Shown here one piece after another: positions 1 through 8,359 of a stretch of DNA of 10,312 bases. The stretch comes from Euperipatoides rowelli. Its lineage: Eukaryota > Onychophora > Udeonychophora > Euonychophora > Peripatopsidae. Numbering within the stretch: position 1 is the stretch's first letter; each line of letters starts with the position of its first letter. The position numbers were made by a program, and so were the translations under genes. The stretch is from the NCBI GenBank assembly GCA_003024985.2, contig PXIH01S0043548.1; one strand, given 5' to 3'. The notes under the pieces are model-generated. The model did no database searches. It had not been told where the DNA came from and was given only the letters and a program-made list of their open reading frames with translations.

Positions 1-396
1 TGTATATCTCTAATATATATTTGTTGTAATTAAAGCCTATATCGTTAGGGACTAATAAACCATAATAATAAAACAAACTGAATGCAAACTGAAATGATAG
101 AATGTAAATCTTTTTAAATTAACAATATCTCGGCCATTACATAAAACATGATAGCTTCTATGACACTTTCAAATTCACAAAACACAAGTATGAATTAAAA
201 TACAATATTCTACAATGTGTACGATTTAACACATGAGCATATGAGCTGTTCATTTAAGCGACACTATAAGAATAAGTGCTATGGTAGGAAGATATTATTC
301 CACCCTCCATAGCAATAAGCCAAAAGTTTGCAAGGCCATCGGAAGAGGTGCTTTTAAAGTCTCTTGACGACAACACAAACATCAATGTTCATATCA
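1..396. other. AT-rich non-coding stretch, nothing identified
   Basis: Reading both strands shows no sustained open frame, no recognisable protein motif and no tandem array. A single TTAGGG near the start is isolated and not telomeric. Positions 230-396 could be the 3' body of the SINE-like relic whose promoter boxes lie at 397-451 on the minus strand, but I find neither a clear tail nor target duplications that would fix its end. Confidence 0.6.
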
Positions 397-451
397 GAAT
401 TTGAACCTGTGTTATCTGGACTTACAGTCAGCCATCTTACCATCAACATTA
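397..451 (-). mobile_element. tRNA-like RNA polymerase III promoter, probable decayed tRNA-derived SINE head
   Basis: On the minus strand, positions 407-397 read GGTTCAAATTC, a good match to the tRNA B box (GGTTCRANNCC). Positions 451-440 read TAATGTTGATGG, a weak match to the A box. The two box starts are 44 bases apart, the usual spacing in a tRNA gene. Between them is GACTGTAAGTCC, which resembles a tRNA anticodon arm. The B-box loop can be flanked by a partly paired T-stem (about four of five pairs). No acceptor stem closes around it, so this is not an intact tRNA. Known SINE families often carry such a tRNA-derived head followed by an unrelated body, which would run towards position 230. 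Chance resemblance is a real alternative because the A box is poor. Confidence 0.35.
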
Positions 452-2335
452 TTGTTAGCAGCTAATGAGCTGATGATTATTCAGTTCATGTTATGTAGAT
501 TCAATTTATAGCAGAGGATCATAAATAATAAATTGACAATATTTTTTGTATTCAAAGTATAGCCTACTTTTCAAAATTTCGGTAATTTCTAGTGTAAATG
601 TGTTGATTTCTTATTTTTGAAAAAAAAATTGCAGCTTATTGAGAAAATATTTTAACTATCAAATTTACAATTAAAATTTTATAGCTTTTCTATATTTTGG
701 CTGTCATTTTATTTAGTTTTACTTTTTTATTCCCAAGTAAATATCTGCAATAGATCCGATTGATTACCATATCAAAGGATTAATTCTAACAATAAGATCC
801 ATTAACTTTGATATTTTAATAGTTAACTTGACACTCAATTAGCTGATTTGAAGAATTTGTAGACAACTGGACGTTCATAAAATTTACTCAATTTTTCAAT
901 TTTTAATTCATTTGTATTCCTAAAATTCACAAATTAAAACTTACTGCTACAAACTATTGTTCTTGTTATCAGTCATTTCTAGAACCACAAGAACTAGCTT
1001 ATCTAAAACTTTTAATGATTTTGCCACTAGTTCTATGATTACACCATATAAAATAAGTGAGAAAAAGATTCCTAGATGATAAATATTCATATATCAGTGA
1101 TACTTAAAGACATGTTACATCTTCCATCACTTATCTTAAAACTAGATTAAAACCATAAAAATATGAACTTCAGGTATCCCTCCCCTGTTTTCCCATGTAA
1201 TTGAAACCTTTCAACCCATATTTCTTGCACATTTTGATAAATGACAATAACCTCTTTATGAAATTAACATCACTATGGTGGTACTACGCGGTTGTTCTTT
1301 TTCAGGGTCATAAAAACATGTGTTGCTTGACAAAATTGTTTAAAATAAATGCTGCCACAGCTAAGAATTCCCAAACTGACAGGACTTCATATTACTTTAG
1401 GTTCCATTTTACAAATTTGGCCAGCTTTGCCAAAATCATAATGTAGAACATATGTGTATAGTAACTCTACGGGTTTCTTCTCAATTCCTTTAGTCACTAT
1501 TGACCAACCAGAAAAGCTGGGAGAGCAAATTTATGTCATAATCCATCAAGGCCCACATCAATGGAGTATTCTTGGTAGTACTTTATTTATTATTGGGGCG
1601 GTGGTGAGAACAGCTCAATACAATCTAAATTAGCAAACAATACAGAACTTAAGGATCAATCTTACTAAAATGATCACTGATCACATTCATTGCATTGCAT
1701 ATCATGTAGAGAAGATTGCCATCTTTACAAGTTACATAACTACATCTCTTGTCGACCATCTTCTGTTGTAGTAGATCTGGCAGAGAAGAAATGATCATGT
1801 GATCAGAGGCCAAAGTGTTTAAGTACATCTCCCAGAAAAGGTGACAGCTTTAAAAAATGAGCACTTGGACTTATTATGAAATTAATATTACTTCACTTTT
1901 ATTTAGTTAACTATTGTTTATTTAAGGATAATTCATTACTTCTCTTTTAAAAGAGCTCACTCATCAGTAGGAAGTACCTGAAAGCTTAAGATTACAGTAA
2001 AACCCCAAAATCCTCACTTTGCATAGTACCGTACCATACATTGAAAATTTAAGGCAATTTAATCAGAGAGTCAAATGTACAGTAGCTTGTGACAAATATT
2101 TCATCTTTCTTTGTTCTTTGAAAATACAGGTGAATAATAAAATCTGATAAACAGCAAATGACAAAGTCTGGACAATATTTTATCCTTTTCATATTAAATT
2201 ATAGAATTACAAGGTTAAATTAGATGTAGATTAAGTGCCAAATTAACACCATTTTGATATTAATTAAATACCCATTTACAGAGCTAACAAAAAACATTTT
2301 CAGAAACTTTTATTGCCAAAACTGCTTTAAAAAAA
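452..2335. other. AT-rich non-coding stretch, no gene recognised
   Basis: This stretch contains many A/T runs and frequent stops in all frames. One open frame of 81 codons (1201-1446, plus strand) encodes a mixed hydrophobic sequence with no motif and no support as a gene. It begins at a TTG, and its first internal ATG is at 1258. Positions 1495-1640 and 1740-1870 are slightly richer in GC and could be old transposon fragments, but I find no terminal repeats, target duplications or family signature. Small palindromes built on TGATCA occur near 1671-1683 and 1793-1806 and are unremarkable. The stretch could be intronic or intergenic. Confidence 0.55.
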
Positions 2336-2425
2336 TTCAAGAGTTAAGTCCTACATGGCAAGTCTCAAGTCCTTGCAAGTCACAAGTTGAATCTCGAGTC
2401 AGACAAGAGAAAAAGTCAGAAATAG
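2336..2425. repeat. AAGTC-rich degenerate simple repeat, patch 1
   Basis: Within about 90 bases the pentamer AAGTC or a close variant recurs with irregular spacing (for example TTAAGTCCTA, CAAGTCTCAAGTCCTTG, CAAGTCACAAGTTG and AAAAGTCAG). This is a loosely periodic sequence rather than a clean array. It overlaps a 67-codon open frame (2254-2457) whose translation has no motif and which I regard as accidental. The same core motif reappears at 2625-2705 and within the 20-bp minisatellite that follows, so the three may share an origin. Confidence 0.55.
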
Positions 2426-2624
2426 TGGCAATTCAAACACAAACTGTTCATCATTGATTCACATTTAACAGAGTTTTTCTATTACATATTGTTTACCATT
2501 TAAAATTACACTTTAATAATAACAGTGCCAATGATATCATTTCAGATTGTTGTCGCACACTTTGAAAAATATTTTTCTTTTTTCGTTTAGTATACGTTAT
2601 TGATAGTTGATTACCAACGTAGAG

Positions 2625-2705
2625 CCATCAAGTCAGTCTGCATAAATTGGCAAGTCCTAGTCAAGTCACTACTCTTCATCTCTTGAGTCAAGTCCAAGTC
2701 GAGAT
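2625..2705. repeat. AAGTC-rich degenerate simple repeat, patch 2
   Basis: Variants of CAAGTC recur about every 8-15 bases (ATCAAGTCAG, GGCAAGTCC, AGTCAAGTCAC, GAGTCAAGTCC, CAAGTCGAG). The patch runs directly into the ordered 20-bp array and may be the less regular edge of the same repeat. It is separated from patch 1 by about 200 bases of ordinary AT-rich DNA. Confidence 0.55.
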
Positions 2706-2713
2706 TTAGAAGG

Positions 2714-3262
2714 GCTTAAGCCCAACTCAAGCCTAAATTAAATTGACTCAAGCCTAAGTTGATTGAATCAAGCTTAAGTCGATTGACTCAAGCCTAAGTT
2801 GAATGACGTAAGCCTAAGTCGAACAACTCAAGCATAAGTTGAATGACTTAAGTCGATAACTCAAGCCTAACTCGATTGACTCAAGTCTAAGTTGAATGAC
2901 TTAAGCTTTTAAAAGTTGACCGACTCAAGCATAAGATGAATGACTTAAGCCTAAGACGATCAACTCAAGCCTAAGTTAATTGACTCAAGCCTAAGTTAAT
3001 TAACTCAAGCCGTAGTCGATTGACTCAAGCCTAAGTTAAATGACTTAAGCCTAAGTTGAATGACTTAAGCTTAAGTTGACCGACTCAAGCATAAATGAAT
3101 GACTTAAGCCTAAGTTGATCACCTCAAGCCTACGTCAATTGAGTCAAGCCTTAGTCGATTGACTCAAGCCTAAGTTGAATGACTTAAGCCTAAGTTGAAT
3201 GACTTAAGCTTAAGTTGAATGGCTCAAGTCTAAGTCAATAAACTAAAGTCTAAGTCAATTGA
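2714..3262. repeat. 20-bp minisatellite, about 27 units, with higher-order structure
   Basis: The consensus unit is close to CTCAAGCCTAAGTTGAATGA. About 27 head-to-tail units can be laid out by eye, most exactly 20 bases long, with a few of 13, 19, 21, 22 or 24. Alternating unit types begin CTCAAG or CTTAAG, and there are marked variants such as CTCAAGCATAA and CTTAAGCTTAAGTTGACCGA. These variants recur in the same order, giving larger blocks: 2900-3063 (8 units, 164 bp), 3064-3202 (7 units, 139 bp) and the start of another at 3203. An earlier partial block lies near 2827-2899. CTTAAG is palindromic, and CTTAAGCTTAAG is a perfect 12-base palindrome. The array has stops in every unit, so it is not coding. 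The last units, after about 3220, are more diverged. Confidence 0.93.
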
Positions 3263-4770
3263 TACAGGTCAACAACTTGGTTGATAGTTAAAGGTTGCAA
3301 AAACATATAAAACTGGCAGCATGCGCATACTTGATAAGTTATTTTACAGCACTCATTTGATTCACAGACACTGTCACTTAATTAGGATTTTTTTTTCTTT
3401 CTATGAAAGCGGTCATTTAAAAAAAAAACCACTCCAAAAGGATTTTCTTTTTTAATCAATTATCTGTTTAAACTAAAAATATTACCAATTTCATAAATAT
3501 TTGTGATAAAAGTTAGATGAGTTTTTGACATTTTGATACTAGGTGAAAGGGGCATTTATCTTTTATTTTTTAAAAGGTAATACAATTGTTTTACGTAAAG
3601 AATTGACATGAAATGTAATGGAGATAATTACAGAATTAACAATATGTTGTTTTTTTCTAAATTTGATTATATTTTTAAAAAAAAAACTGGAATCATAATT
3701 TTTAAAAATATGGTGAAATTAATGCTTTAAAAGATTGCAGTGGCAATTTTTAGCATTACTTATTATTGAATATGCGGAATATATATTTATACACCTACAA
3801 TATATAAGATTTTTTATACAATTATATAAACTTGAATAAATATTTTATCTTATGCATAATATTTTCACCTGGATGTTCTATCAAAAAAATGGGTTTCTGA
3901 AGCATGATGTATAATGGGTTTTTTTTTTCACTAGATAGAAATTTTTACTATTTGTTTTACTTTCATGTCACCCACTAAAAATCAAAATGTCATCCCATGA
4001 AAGGTGTCATCTGAGGTAATCATCTCTCAAATACATTTCCATACATAATAACAAAGTGATATGCTTCATCACCCATTCCAACTTTCTCAAAACTATTAAA
4101 TAATTTTAATTAATCTGTAAATATCTTGATACCTAATTTTTCATTTTTTTATTCATTTACAATTTTTCCTGTTTGCTAAAACATTTTTTTTTAGTAACTA
4201 TTATTTAATCGACTTTCATGTGTGAAAAAGTCTATATCTTCTTGGGCTAAGACCTTTTTATAATTGTAATTCACTAATAGTGTATAATCATATTAGATAT
4301 TTAATATTATGTATTATTCGATGTATACATACTCTAGTGTTAATAAATATATTCCTGAAATATACCATGTTCTTGTAAAAAAATTGATTCTATTAGGCCT
4401 ATAATGTGAAATAATGACTGATTGATTGCCATAGAATAGAGTACATATGGAATGTTTGTGCTCTATTCACTGCAATGACAATTCATGTTACTTTTTTAAG
4501 TGTATAAACTTTTTAATGCTTTTTTTCTTTCTTCTAGATAAATATATCACTAATTATTTCAGAATTTTTCTTAATTTGTATATTTTATCATAAATAGTGG
4601 CAGAGAGAGAATAATTTATTATTTACTCCATGACCTGGTGGAAAAAGCCTACCAATTTAAGTTCAGGAATCACATGGTTTTGTTTATTTCTTCATGAACC
4701 ATTAGGCTATAATAGTGAATATTAAAATGTATGGGTGGTGGTGGTGTTTTTTCTAGTATGCATAATGAAA
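3263..4770. other. AT-rich non-coding stretch, no gene recognised
   Basis: This stretch is dominated by A/T runs, with several T8-T10 and A8-A10 tracts (around 3388, 3419, 3678 and 3919). No open frame is worth noting on either strand. A short GGT run lies near 4735. A small hairpin can be drawn at 4211-4232 (GACTTT against AAAGTC), and a longer imperfect one at 4416-4484, which is listed separately. I see no transposon ends or exon-like sequence. Confidence 0.55.
4416..4484. other. imperfect hairpin (inverted repeat) of about 70 nt
   Basis: The core arms are 4434-4445 (GAATAGAGTACA) and 4457-4468 (TGTGCTCTATTC), pairing at 11 of 12 positions plus one G-T wobble around an 11-base loop. Outside a small internal loop, ATTGC pairs with GCAAT. 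After a two-base bulge, ATTG pairs with CAAT. The shape resembles a miRNA precursor or a decayed palindromic element, but a core like this is expected by chance about as often as it is seen in 10 kb of AT-rich DNA. Confidence 0.3.
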
Positions 4771-4914
4771 TAGTTTATGAAACATATGTTAACTGTAAGG
4801 TTATTTAAGAATCATTGTTGTTATTTTCTTATGACAAAATATACTGCCACCTCAAAGACAAAGTATTCAAGTGTAAACTGCAGACCACTGAAGATTTTTT
4901 TTTTAAAAATGGAC
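4771..4914. repeat. repeat of about 144 bp, copy 1
   Basis: This is the most complete copy of a degenerate three-copy tandem repeat. Landmarks in order are TAGTTTATGA, CTGTAAGGTTATTTAAGAA, CTCAAAGACAAAGTATTCAA, GTGTAAACTGCAGACCACTG, AAGAT and an A/T tract. The same order of landmarks returns from 4915 and from 5526. The copy contains CTGCAGAC followed by CACTGAAGAT, which corresponds to the uninterrupted version of the site where a transposon sits in copy 2. Confidence 0.8.
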
Positions 4915-4983
4915 TAGTCGAAGAGAACAAGTTTTCATGTAAGGTTATGGAGTCATCTCAAAGACCAAGTATTTAGGTGTAAA

Positions 4984-4991
4984 CTGTAGAC
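4984..4991. repeat. 8-bp target-site duplication, left copy
   Basis: CTGTAGAC lies immediately before the terminal CAGGGCTTCTCAAA of the hAT-like element and is repeated without mismatch at 5494-5501. Eight-base duplications are characteristic of hAT transposases. Confidence 0.88.
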
Positions 4992-5493
4992 CAGGGCTTC
5001 TCAAATTTTTGAAATGTTGCACCACATAAATAAACTTCTCAAAATTAATGCACCACCAAGTGCATATTTCATAATTTGGACTTTGTGCAGCCAAGAGTAA
5101 GTTATGCGCTATAGGTCAGATGATAAACAGAATAAAATAAACAATCTTATCAAAATATCCTAGTTTTATTGTATTAATTATTATACGTAAACTAATATAA
5201 TTATTATTTGCTTTTATTCAATATCAATCGTTCATTTAAAAATGTAAAATCTAATATCAAATGTAGTAAATATAGTACAACATAACTAAACTAACTACAC
5301 GATTATTTATTATGGGATATGGACCTAATGATAACCAAGTGCAAATAATGCATTTTATAGCATTAGAAAATTACTGATTCATAAAGACTGGATATTTGTA
5401 TATGACTTTGTCTTTTTGTTACATACCTGTGTACCACCTGAAACAACTTAGTGCACCACTAGTGGTACATGTACCACAGTTTGAGAATCCATT
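4992..5493. mobile_element. non-autonomous hAT-type DNA transposon (MITE-like), 502 bp
   Basis: The left end reads CAGGGCTTCTCAAA, and the complement of the right end reads AATGGATTCTCAAA, matching at 11 of 14 positions. Perfect 8-bp direct repeats (CTGTAGAC) flank the element. The CAGGG-TTCTCAAA terminus and the 8-bp duplication are hallmarks of hAT elements, closest to the Charlie-like type. Near the right end, GTGGTACATGTACCAC is a perfect 16-base palindrome next to CCACTAGTGG, a subterminal feature also usual in this group. Near the left end, CTTCTCAAA and GCACCAC each occur twice (4997 and 5035; 5019 and 5050). The interior is AT-rich with stops in all frames and no transposase, so mobility would depend on an enzyme encoded elsewhere. 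The damaged terminal bases at the right end (ATT in place of CTG) suggest it is no longer mobile. Confidence 0.88.
5464..5479. repeat. subterminal palindrome of the hAT element
   Basis: GTGGTACATGTACCAC equals its own reverse complement. It overlaps the adjacent palindrome CCACTAGTGG on its left. In hAT elements subterminal repeats of this kind can be transposase-binding sites; that role here is inferred. Confidence 0.7.
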
Positions 5494-5501
5494 CTGTAGA
5501 C
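5494..5501. repeat. 8-bp target-site duplication, right copy
   Basis: CTGTAGAC is identical to 4984-4991 and is followed by CATTGAAGAT, which continues the host repeat exactly as copy 1 does after CTGCAGAC. Confidence 0.88.
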
Positions 5502-5525
5502 CATTGAAGATATAAAAAAATAAAC

Positions 5526-5655
5526 TAGTCTATGAGTATAACATTTTTGTTGTAAGGTTACTTAAGAAGCATTTTATTTCTATAGAGTACGCAGTTCCAT
5601 CAATGACCAAGTATTTAGGTGTAAACTGTGAACCACCAAAGATGTAAAGAATAAT
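5526..5655. repeat. repeat of about 144 bp, copy 3
   Basis: The landmarks recur in the same order: TAGTCTATGAG, TGTAAGGTTACTTAAGAAG, ATGACCAAGTATTTAGGTG, TAAACTGTGAACCACCAAAG and ATGTAAAGAA. The right edge is uncertain because the repeat fades into AT-rich DNA. An 82-codon open frame on the minus strand (5580-5828) crosses this boundary. Its translation is hydrophobic with no motif, and I treat it as accidental. Confidence 0.75.
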
Positions 5656-6974
5656 ATCAAAGAGCGAAACACCAAGTCATTAACTGGAATTATTGTCATA
5701 AAGTGATTTGAAATTATACTAGACACACATAGAATACAATCTTTATTATAATTTGTAATTAATAGAAGCATTAATTGGAATAAAGTTTTGATCATTTCAA
5801 ACGAATACATCATATTGTTCACACTCATATGTGCATCATTAAAATAAATAAACCTTATATCTTTAAAATAATAAAGAACCTCCCCGACACAAACATGAAT
5901 ATTTAATTAATATCTAACCAGTTAATAATGAATTTTATTTTATTTTACTGTACATCTGACATAAAAAAGTAATAAAAAAAATATATATAGCAATATTCAA
6001 ATTTTAAAACCCCGAAACTCTACCTAGTTTTTTTTTTTTACATAGAACATCTCTGAAACTGCCATCTCTTCCATTTCACCCCAACTTGCCCTTTTCTACA
6101 TAGATTGGGCTGAGTGTCTTGAAAAATAGGATCAAAGTGAAAACAGTAATAAAATCTTTAATCTCAGATAAATATTGCTTTCTACAAAAATCAGATATTA
6201 AAATATGTTTTTCTTTTTGTCTTTCTATTTTTATTATTCATATTAGCACTCAGAGATAATCAGCAGTATACTAAATGACATCTAAAGAAAACATGTATCA
6301 ACTCCTGACCCCTCAGTTTACCCTGTCATTAAAAATCACTGGATGGTAATGTAATTTTTTTTTCTTTTTTCTAATTGCATATAAATCTGTTAGTTTTTTA
6401 TAATCTTATGACAGTTTAAATATCTCCATCCACAAAAATGACAAATAAGTGAAGCAACTGGATCATTTTTCAAAAGTTTAATGTCAAGACACTGAAATGT
6501 CAACGAAATTATTGCACACAGATTAAGCAAGAATAAGTAATCCCCCCTGGGATTAAATTAAGTCTTAACTTCAGATTAAATTTGATTACAAAGAGTGAAT
6601 AAATAATTTATTTCTGAAGTTTCAGTTTTGCTCAGTCTGGATACTATATTGAATTGCGATAGAGGGGAAGGGGGTGATTACTCTTCCACCATTTTTTCCC
6701 TACTAATTTGTTAAAATTATCTCAGTTAATAAAACATCACAACAGCTGAGACAAGTTAAATAGTAATGTTATCAATAATAATATACAACTTCTACACAGT
6801 TGAATTGTTGATTGTATTTATGTGGCAGATACTGTTAAAATGATGAGATTATATTGTGAGAAATGAAACAATTAGTCATTACAAAGGTGGACTTATAAAA
6901 CTCACACAAACCAGATTTTTTTTAGTGATTTAATTTCTAAGGAAATTATTAAAATTAAATAGTTCCACTTTGTT
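5656..6974. other. AT-rich non-coding stretch, no gene recognised
   Basis: A/T runs and scattered short C-rich or G-rich patches are present, including CCCCCC at about 6542 and GGGGAAGGGGG at about 6664. These two patches form part of a weak inverted repeat: GTAATC plus a C-run at 6537, and a G-run plus GATTAC ending at 6681. That is too short to call a transposon. No open frame with a recognisable motif was found on either strand. Confidence 0.55.
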
Positions 6975-7005
6975 CCCCCCCCCCCCCCCCAAAAAAAAAA
7001 AAAAA
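6975..7005. repeat. homopolymer junction C16-A15
   Basis: Sixteen C residues are followed directly by fifteen A residues. On the minus strand this reads T15 then G16. The G-run could form a quadruplex and the C-run an i-motif. Tract lengths in such sequence are prone to sequencing and assembly error. The tract lies 46 bases before the left end of the inverted-repeat element at 7052. Confidence 0.95.
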
Positions 7006-7051
7006 TATGAAATTATTATATAGGTCAGAATTCATATTTCTCATTTTTAGG

Positions 7052-7096
7052 ACTAGCGTCTGGGTGTCAAATTTACCATGCGCAATCCTCACAAAT
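7052..7096 (+). repeat. left terminal inverted repeat
   Basis: This arm reads ACTAGCGTCTGGGTGTCAAA and continues through TTTACCATGCGCAATCC. It pairs with the complement of 7311-7355. Confidence 0.82.
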
Positions 7097-7310
7097 GGCA
7101 TATGTGCTCAAATGCCTTTTTTATTATTATTTAGTCATAACCTTATCGTTACCCTGAACCCTAACCCCAACTATGTGTGAAATTCACCATGCCCCACCCC
7201 TATGATAATCAAGAGGTGTACATATATTTTTTTTTTTCATCAATTTTTATATTATGACATACATTCCGTCAGCCCAACCGTTAACCAATCAATGGCCATC
7301 AACAGGAAGT

Positions 7311-7355
7311 TTTGGGAGGAATTTGCAATGGTAAGTTTGATACCCAAACACTAGT
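7311..7355 (-). repeat. right terminal inverted repeat
   Basis: Read on the minus strand it gives ACTAGTGTTTGGGTATCAAA followed by CTTACCATTGCAAATTCC, matching the left arm with mostly transition differences. Confidence 0.82.
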
Positions 7356-8234
7356 AGAATCTTTAGCCACACAGCGTATAAAATAATGAATTTAAATTAT
7401 GCATAATTTATATTAGAATTAGAATTGCTTGTCCTAGGAAAAACAATCAGACACAAATTGATCCACTCATTCTCTGACTAGAGACACAGAATATAAATAA
7501 AATACTACATAGTCTATTTATGTCATATTGTTGTCATTTGATAATGTTATAAAGAAATATTATTATTATCCAGTTCAGAATTATGATCATTTTCTTTCCA
7601 AAAGATAAATGTAATAAATGACAAAGTAATATCACAGTTTGAGACTAAATAATTCTATAATAATTCAATTAAAATTTTAAATTTCTTTTATGATATGGAG
7701 TAATTTTTCTTCATTTTTAATCTTATTCCACCATGTCTTTAAATTATGTGCAATTTATGTGTGCGATTGTTGAAGATTCTAATTGAAAGAGCAAATGTCA
7801 CTTTGATTTGTATTATAAAACTTCTCATTAGAAATTACAAGCTGAACAATATAGAAGAACCACAGCAAAGAGATTGATGAAATATTTGCAGATGGAGTGA
7901 TAATCTGCTACTACACAGTGTGATATTTGCTTTACAGATTTTCATTAATCAATATTTGAAGAGTTTGAAAAGAAAAAAGAAGTTTAACCAGTCGATCGAT
8001 AATGAGATGAGGATAAAAAGCCTATTTAATCATAAATCCTTTAAATCAATCAAAACAATAATAATCAAATTAAAGATGATCTAGTCATATTAAATGATAA
8101 ACTTGAAGGATCAATATTATTTCAACTGTTTGGGAGTTAAACAGATGATGAATATAGCTATGAAAAACAAATTTCAGAAGACCATAGTAGACTATACTGA
8201 TAATTATAACACTAACAAAAATGAAATAACGATG
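7356..8234. other. AT-rich non-coding stretch, no gene recognised
   Basis: No open frame with a motif, no inverted repeat of useful length and no tandem array is visible. The 87-codon frame at 8094-8357 is open mainly because it runs through the ATT tract, which it translates as a run of isoleucines. It is not supported as a gene. Confidence 0.55.

Positions 8235-8324
<90 letters not shown>
8235..8324. repeat. (ATT)30 microsatellite
   Basis: Thirty ATT triplets are present without interruption (90 bases), ending in TAATAATATTG. An uninterrupted tract of this length is typically highly variable between individuals. On the opposite strand it reads AAT. It stands just before a much more degenerate triplet domain. 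Confidence 0.97.
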
Positions 8325-8327
<3 letters not shown>

Positions 8328-8359
8328 AATATTGAAAATTATACTGAAAATGATTAAGA

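Larger units (their letters stand above)
4915..5525. repeat. repeat of about 144 bp, copy 2, shortened and split by a hAT element
   Basis: The left part (4915-4991) runs from TAGTCGAAGAG through TGTAAGGTTATGG and CTCAAAGACCAAGTATTTAG to CTGTAGAC. The right part resumes at 5502 with CATTGAAGATATAAAAAA. Between them lie a 502-bp hAT-like element and one copy of the duplicated target. Without the insertion and target duplication the copy is about 101 bp. It lacks some 40 bases that copy 1 has after GGTTAT, so a separate internal deletion has occurred. Confidence 0.8.
7052..7355. mobile_element. MITE-like element with terminal inverted repeats of about 45 bp, 304 bp
   Basis: The left end begins ACTAGCGTCTGGGTGTCAAA, and the complement of the right end begins ACTAGTGTTTGGGTATCAAA. 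Across the first 28 bases, 24 match and all four differences are transitions, one of them at a CpG. Similarity continues with a short gap to about base 45 (CAATCCTCACAAA against AATTCCTCCCAAA). The interior has no coding capacity, so this is a non-autonomous element. Both ends lie in CTAG, so the boundary is ambiguous: the duplicated target could be TA, as in Tc1/mariner-like elements, or CTAG itself. A second copy of the terminal motif (AAATTCACCATGCC, near 7181) lies inside, suggesting internal duplication. I do not recognise the family. Confidence 0.82.

Noticed and set aside
1201-1446. 81-codon open frame on the plus strand
   Set aside because: No motif, a TTG start and AT-rich composition like the surroundings. 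A frame of this length is expected by chance in 10 kb.
1671-1806. Pair of TGATCA-based palindromes
   Set aside because: Short and self-complementary, so pairing between them is not informative; no further structure.
2714-3262. CRISPR-like array
   Set aside because: The 20-bp units are directly adjacent with no unique spacers, and the setting is eukaryotic; it is a minisatellite.
5580-5828. 82-codon hydrophobic open frame on the minus strand
   Set aside because: It straddles the edge of repeat copy 3 and AT-rich DNA. Its hydrophobicity follows from T-rich codons, and there is no motif.
7150-7168. Telomere-like ACCCTGAACCCTAACCCC
   Set aside because: Only one to two imperfect units inside a transposon-like element, far too short for an interstitial telomere.
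8094-8357. 87-codon open frame with a run of isoleucines
   Set aside because: The isoleucine run is simply the (ATT)30 microsatellite read in one frame.
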